Positions 63,133 to 64,000 of a stretch of DNA of 64,000 nt are shown one piece after another. How positions within the stretch are numbered: the stretch's first letter is position 1; each line of letters starts with the position of its first letter. The position numbers and the translations under genes were made by a program. The notes beneath the pieces were generated by a model. The model had not been told where the DNA came from. It was given only the letters and a program-made list of their open reading frames with translations, and ran no database searches. The stretch spans positions 2,790,001 to 2,854,000 of the forward strand of contig CM074137.1 in NCBI GenBank assembly GCA_037178625.1. The letters run 5' to 3'. Source of the DNA: Skeletonema tropicum. Lineage: Eukaryota > Bacillariophyta > Thalassiosirophyceae > Thalassiosirales > Thalassiosiraceae.

Positions 63133-64000
63133 ATGTTGAACCGCTACATCAAGATTGCCGATGCTGGTGATGAACACGTTGGAAAGGTGGTTTGTGGTAG
63201 GGATAGACTGGGTGTTGGTTTTGCGGAGTCACAGCCATACTTCGATTTCAGTGACTTTGACGGAGCAGAATATGCCGCCCGGCATGCTGCTGTAAATGCT
63301 TGGATTAAGGCTCGTATGCCCGTGGAGGCACGCTCAAATGAGGCTGTATTTTTACTGTTTAAGGCATGCATTGCATCGCTTGTGTATCACAAGAAGAAGG
63401 GGAACCTTGACTCAATGCATTCAAATTGTCCACTGCGCACAAGCATTTTCTGGATCGAGGATGTTCCATTCGTTGATTGTGTGACAACAAAGTATCCTTG
63501 GAACAAGACAGATGACACGCCAGAGCTTACTGGTATACCTCCAGATGTTGCTTTGTTGGTAAAGGTGCAGAGCTTGAAGGAAGAGCTAGCCAAGATGAAA
63601 GAGGATCTCAAGGAATCATTCAAAGACATCTTAGTAAATCAGCTAGATTCAAGAAATGTTGGAGGAACAAACTTTACGCAATCAACCATCATCATGGAGA
63701 AGCTGGATGCGCTACTAGAGAAAGCTGGAAACATTTATGAGCGCCCCAGTGGTAGGACCCGCCGTCCCTTCGACGACGACGACGAGGAAGAAGACAATGA
63801 TGTTGATGATTTAGTGGTAGAATACGACATTGCAGCAGAGGAACCTACGTTGGATGGTGTGGATAAGGCTGCGGTCACCCCGTTGGTCAAAGAGGCGCTT
63901 GCAAAGAAGCGAAGAGAGGAGATGCTTCAGCAGCGGAAGTGGTCGATGGGGGTGAGTTCTGAAGGCATTTTGACTCCTCTTCCTCCAGATTTTACTTTTC
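63133..64000 (+). CDS. Second copy of the 58250 gene, 3' truncated by the window end
   Basis: Same sequence as 58250-59117 at +4883, including the coiled coil and the acidic run. About 289 codons are present before the window ends. Whether the in-frame TGA is shared cannot be seen. Confidence 0.6.
   Translation, partial: MLNRYIKIADAGDEHVGKVVCGRDRLGVGFAESQPYFDFSDFDGAEYAARHAAVNAWIKARMPVEARSNEAVFLLFKACIASLVYHKKKGNLDSMHSNCPLRTSIFWIEDVPFVDCVTTKYPWNKTDDTPELTGIPPDVALLVKVQSLKEELAKMKEDLKESFKDILVNQLDSRNVGGTNFTQSTIIMEKLDALLEKAGNIYERPSGRTRRPFDDDDEEEDNDVDDLVVEYDIAAEEPTLDGVDKAAVTPLVKEALAKKRREEMLQQRKWSMGVSSEGILTPLPPDFTF

Overview
The window looks like nuclear DNA of a unicellular photosynthetic stramenopile, most likely a centric diatom. 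This is inference from the mix of gene families (compact genes with one to three short GT-AG introns, an ELO elongase, a SLC35D-type sugar-nucleotide transporter) and from transposon families I associate with diatoms. No database search was possible.

Layout. Bases 1-8,520 are ordinary gene-bearing DNA: the 3' end of a HECT E3 ubiquitin ligase, an ELO fatty-acid elongase (minus), a long non-coding stretch with a possible MITE, an armadillo-like protein of unknown function, and a nucleotide-sugar transporter (minus). From about 8,600 to the end the DNA is almost entirely repeats and mobile elements. A foldback hairpin (8,621-8,806) and a 10-bp tandem repeat lead into a segmental duplication. 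Copy 1 (9,823-12,203) is cut off and abuts a Penelope-like reverse transcriptase fragment. Copy 2 (from 13,563) carries a complete 4,536-bp DNA transposon (14,532-19,067) with 15-bp perfect terminal inverted repeats and an 8-bp target duplication; copy 1 preserves the empty site.

Copy 2 continues into a 5.87-kb element, present twice in tandem (19,265-25,134 and 25,137-31,006). Each copy encodes an intact 1,593-aa protein in which I read a DDE transposase core interrupted by a WRN/RNase D-type 3'-5' exonuclease domain. At 32.7-35.2 kb lies a broken DDE endonuclease transposase of another family.

From 35,634 to 47,518 there is a head-to-tail array of a 2.8-kb unit (four full units plus partial ends), each carrying the same decayed gene. 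A solitary unit with exactly the same ends sits at 59,842-62,666. Between them are a broken zinc-finger transposon-type gene (47.8-49.1 kb), two adjacent satellites (173 bp and about 187 bp periods), a 4.28-kb element with terminal inverted repeats and repeat-rich content (51,933-56,208), and a small gene with an internal exon-intron duplication (56.5-57.6 kb). The window closes with a 4,883-bp tandem duplication (58,065-64,000+) carrying an unrecognised coiled-coil/acidic protein gene.

The strongest leads are the exonuclease-interrupted transposase in tandem identical elements, the 2.8-kb unit that is both solitary and head-to-tail with the same ends, and the filled/empty site pair of the 4.5-kb transposon.
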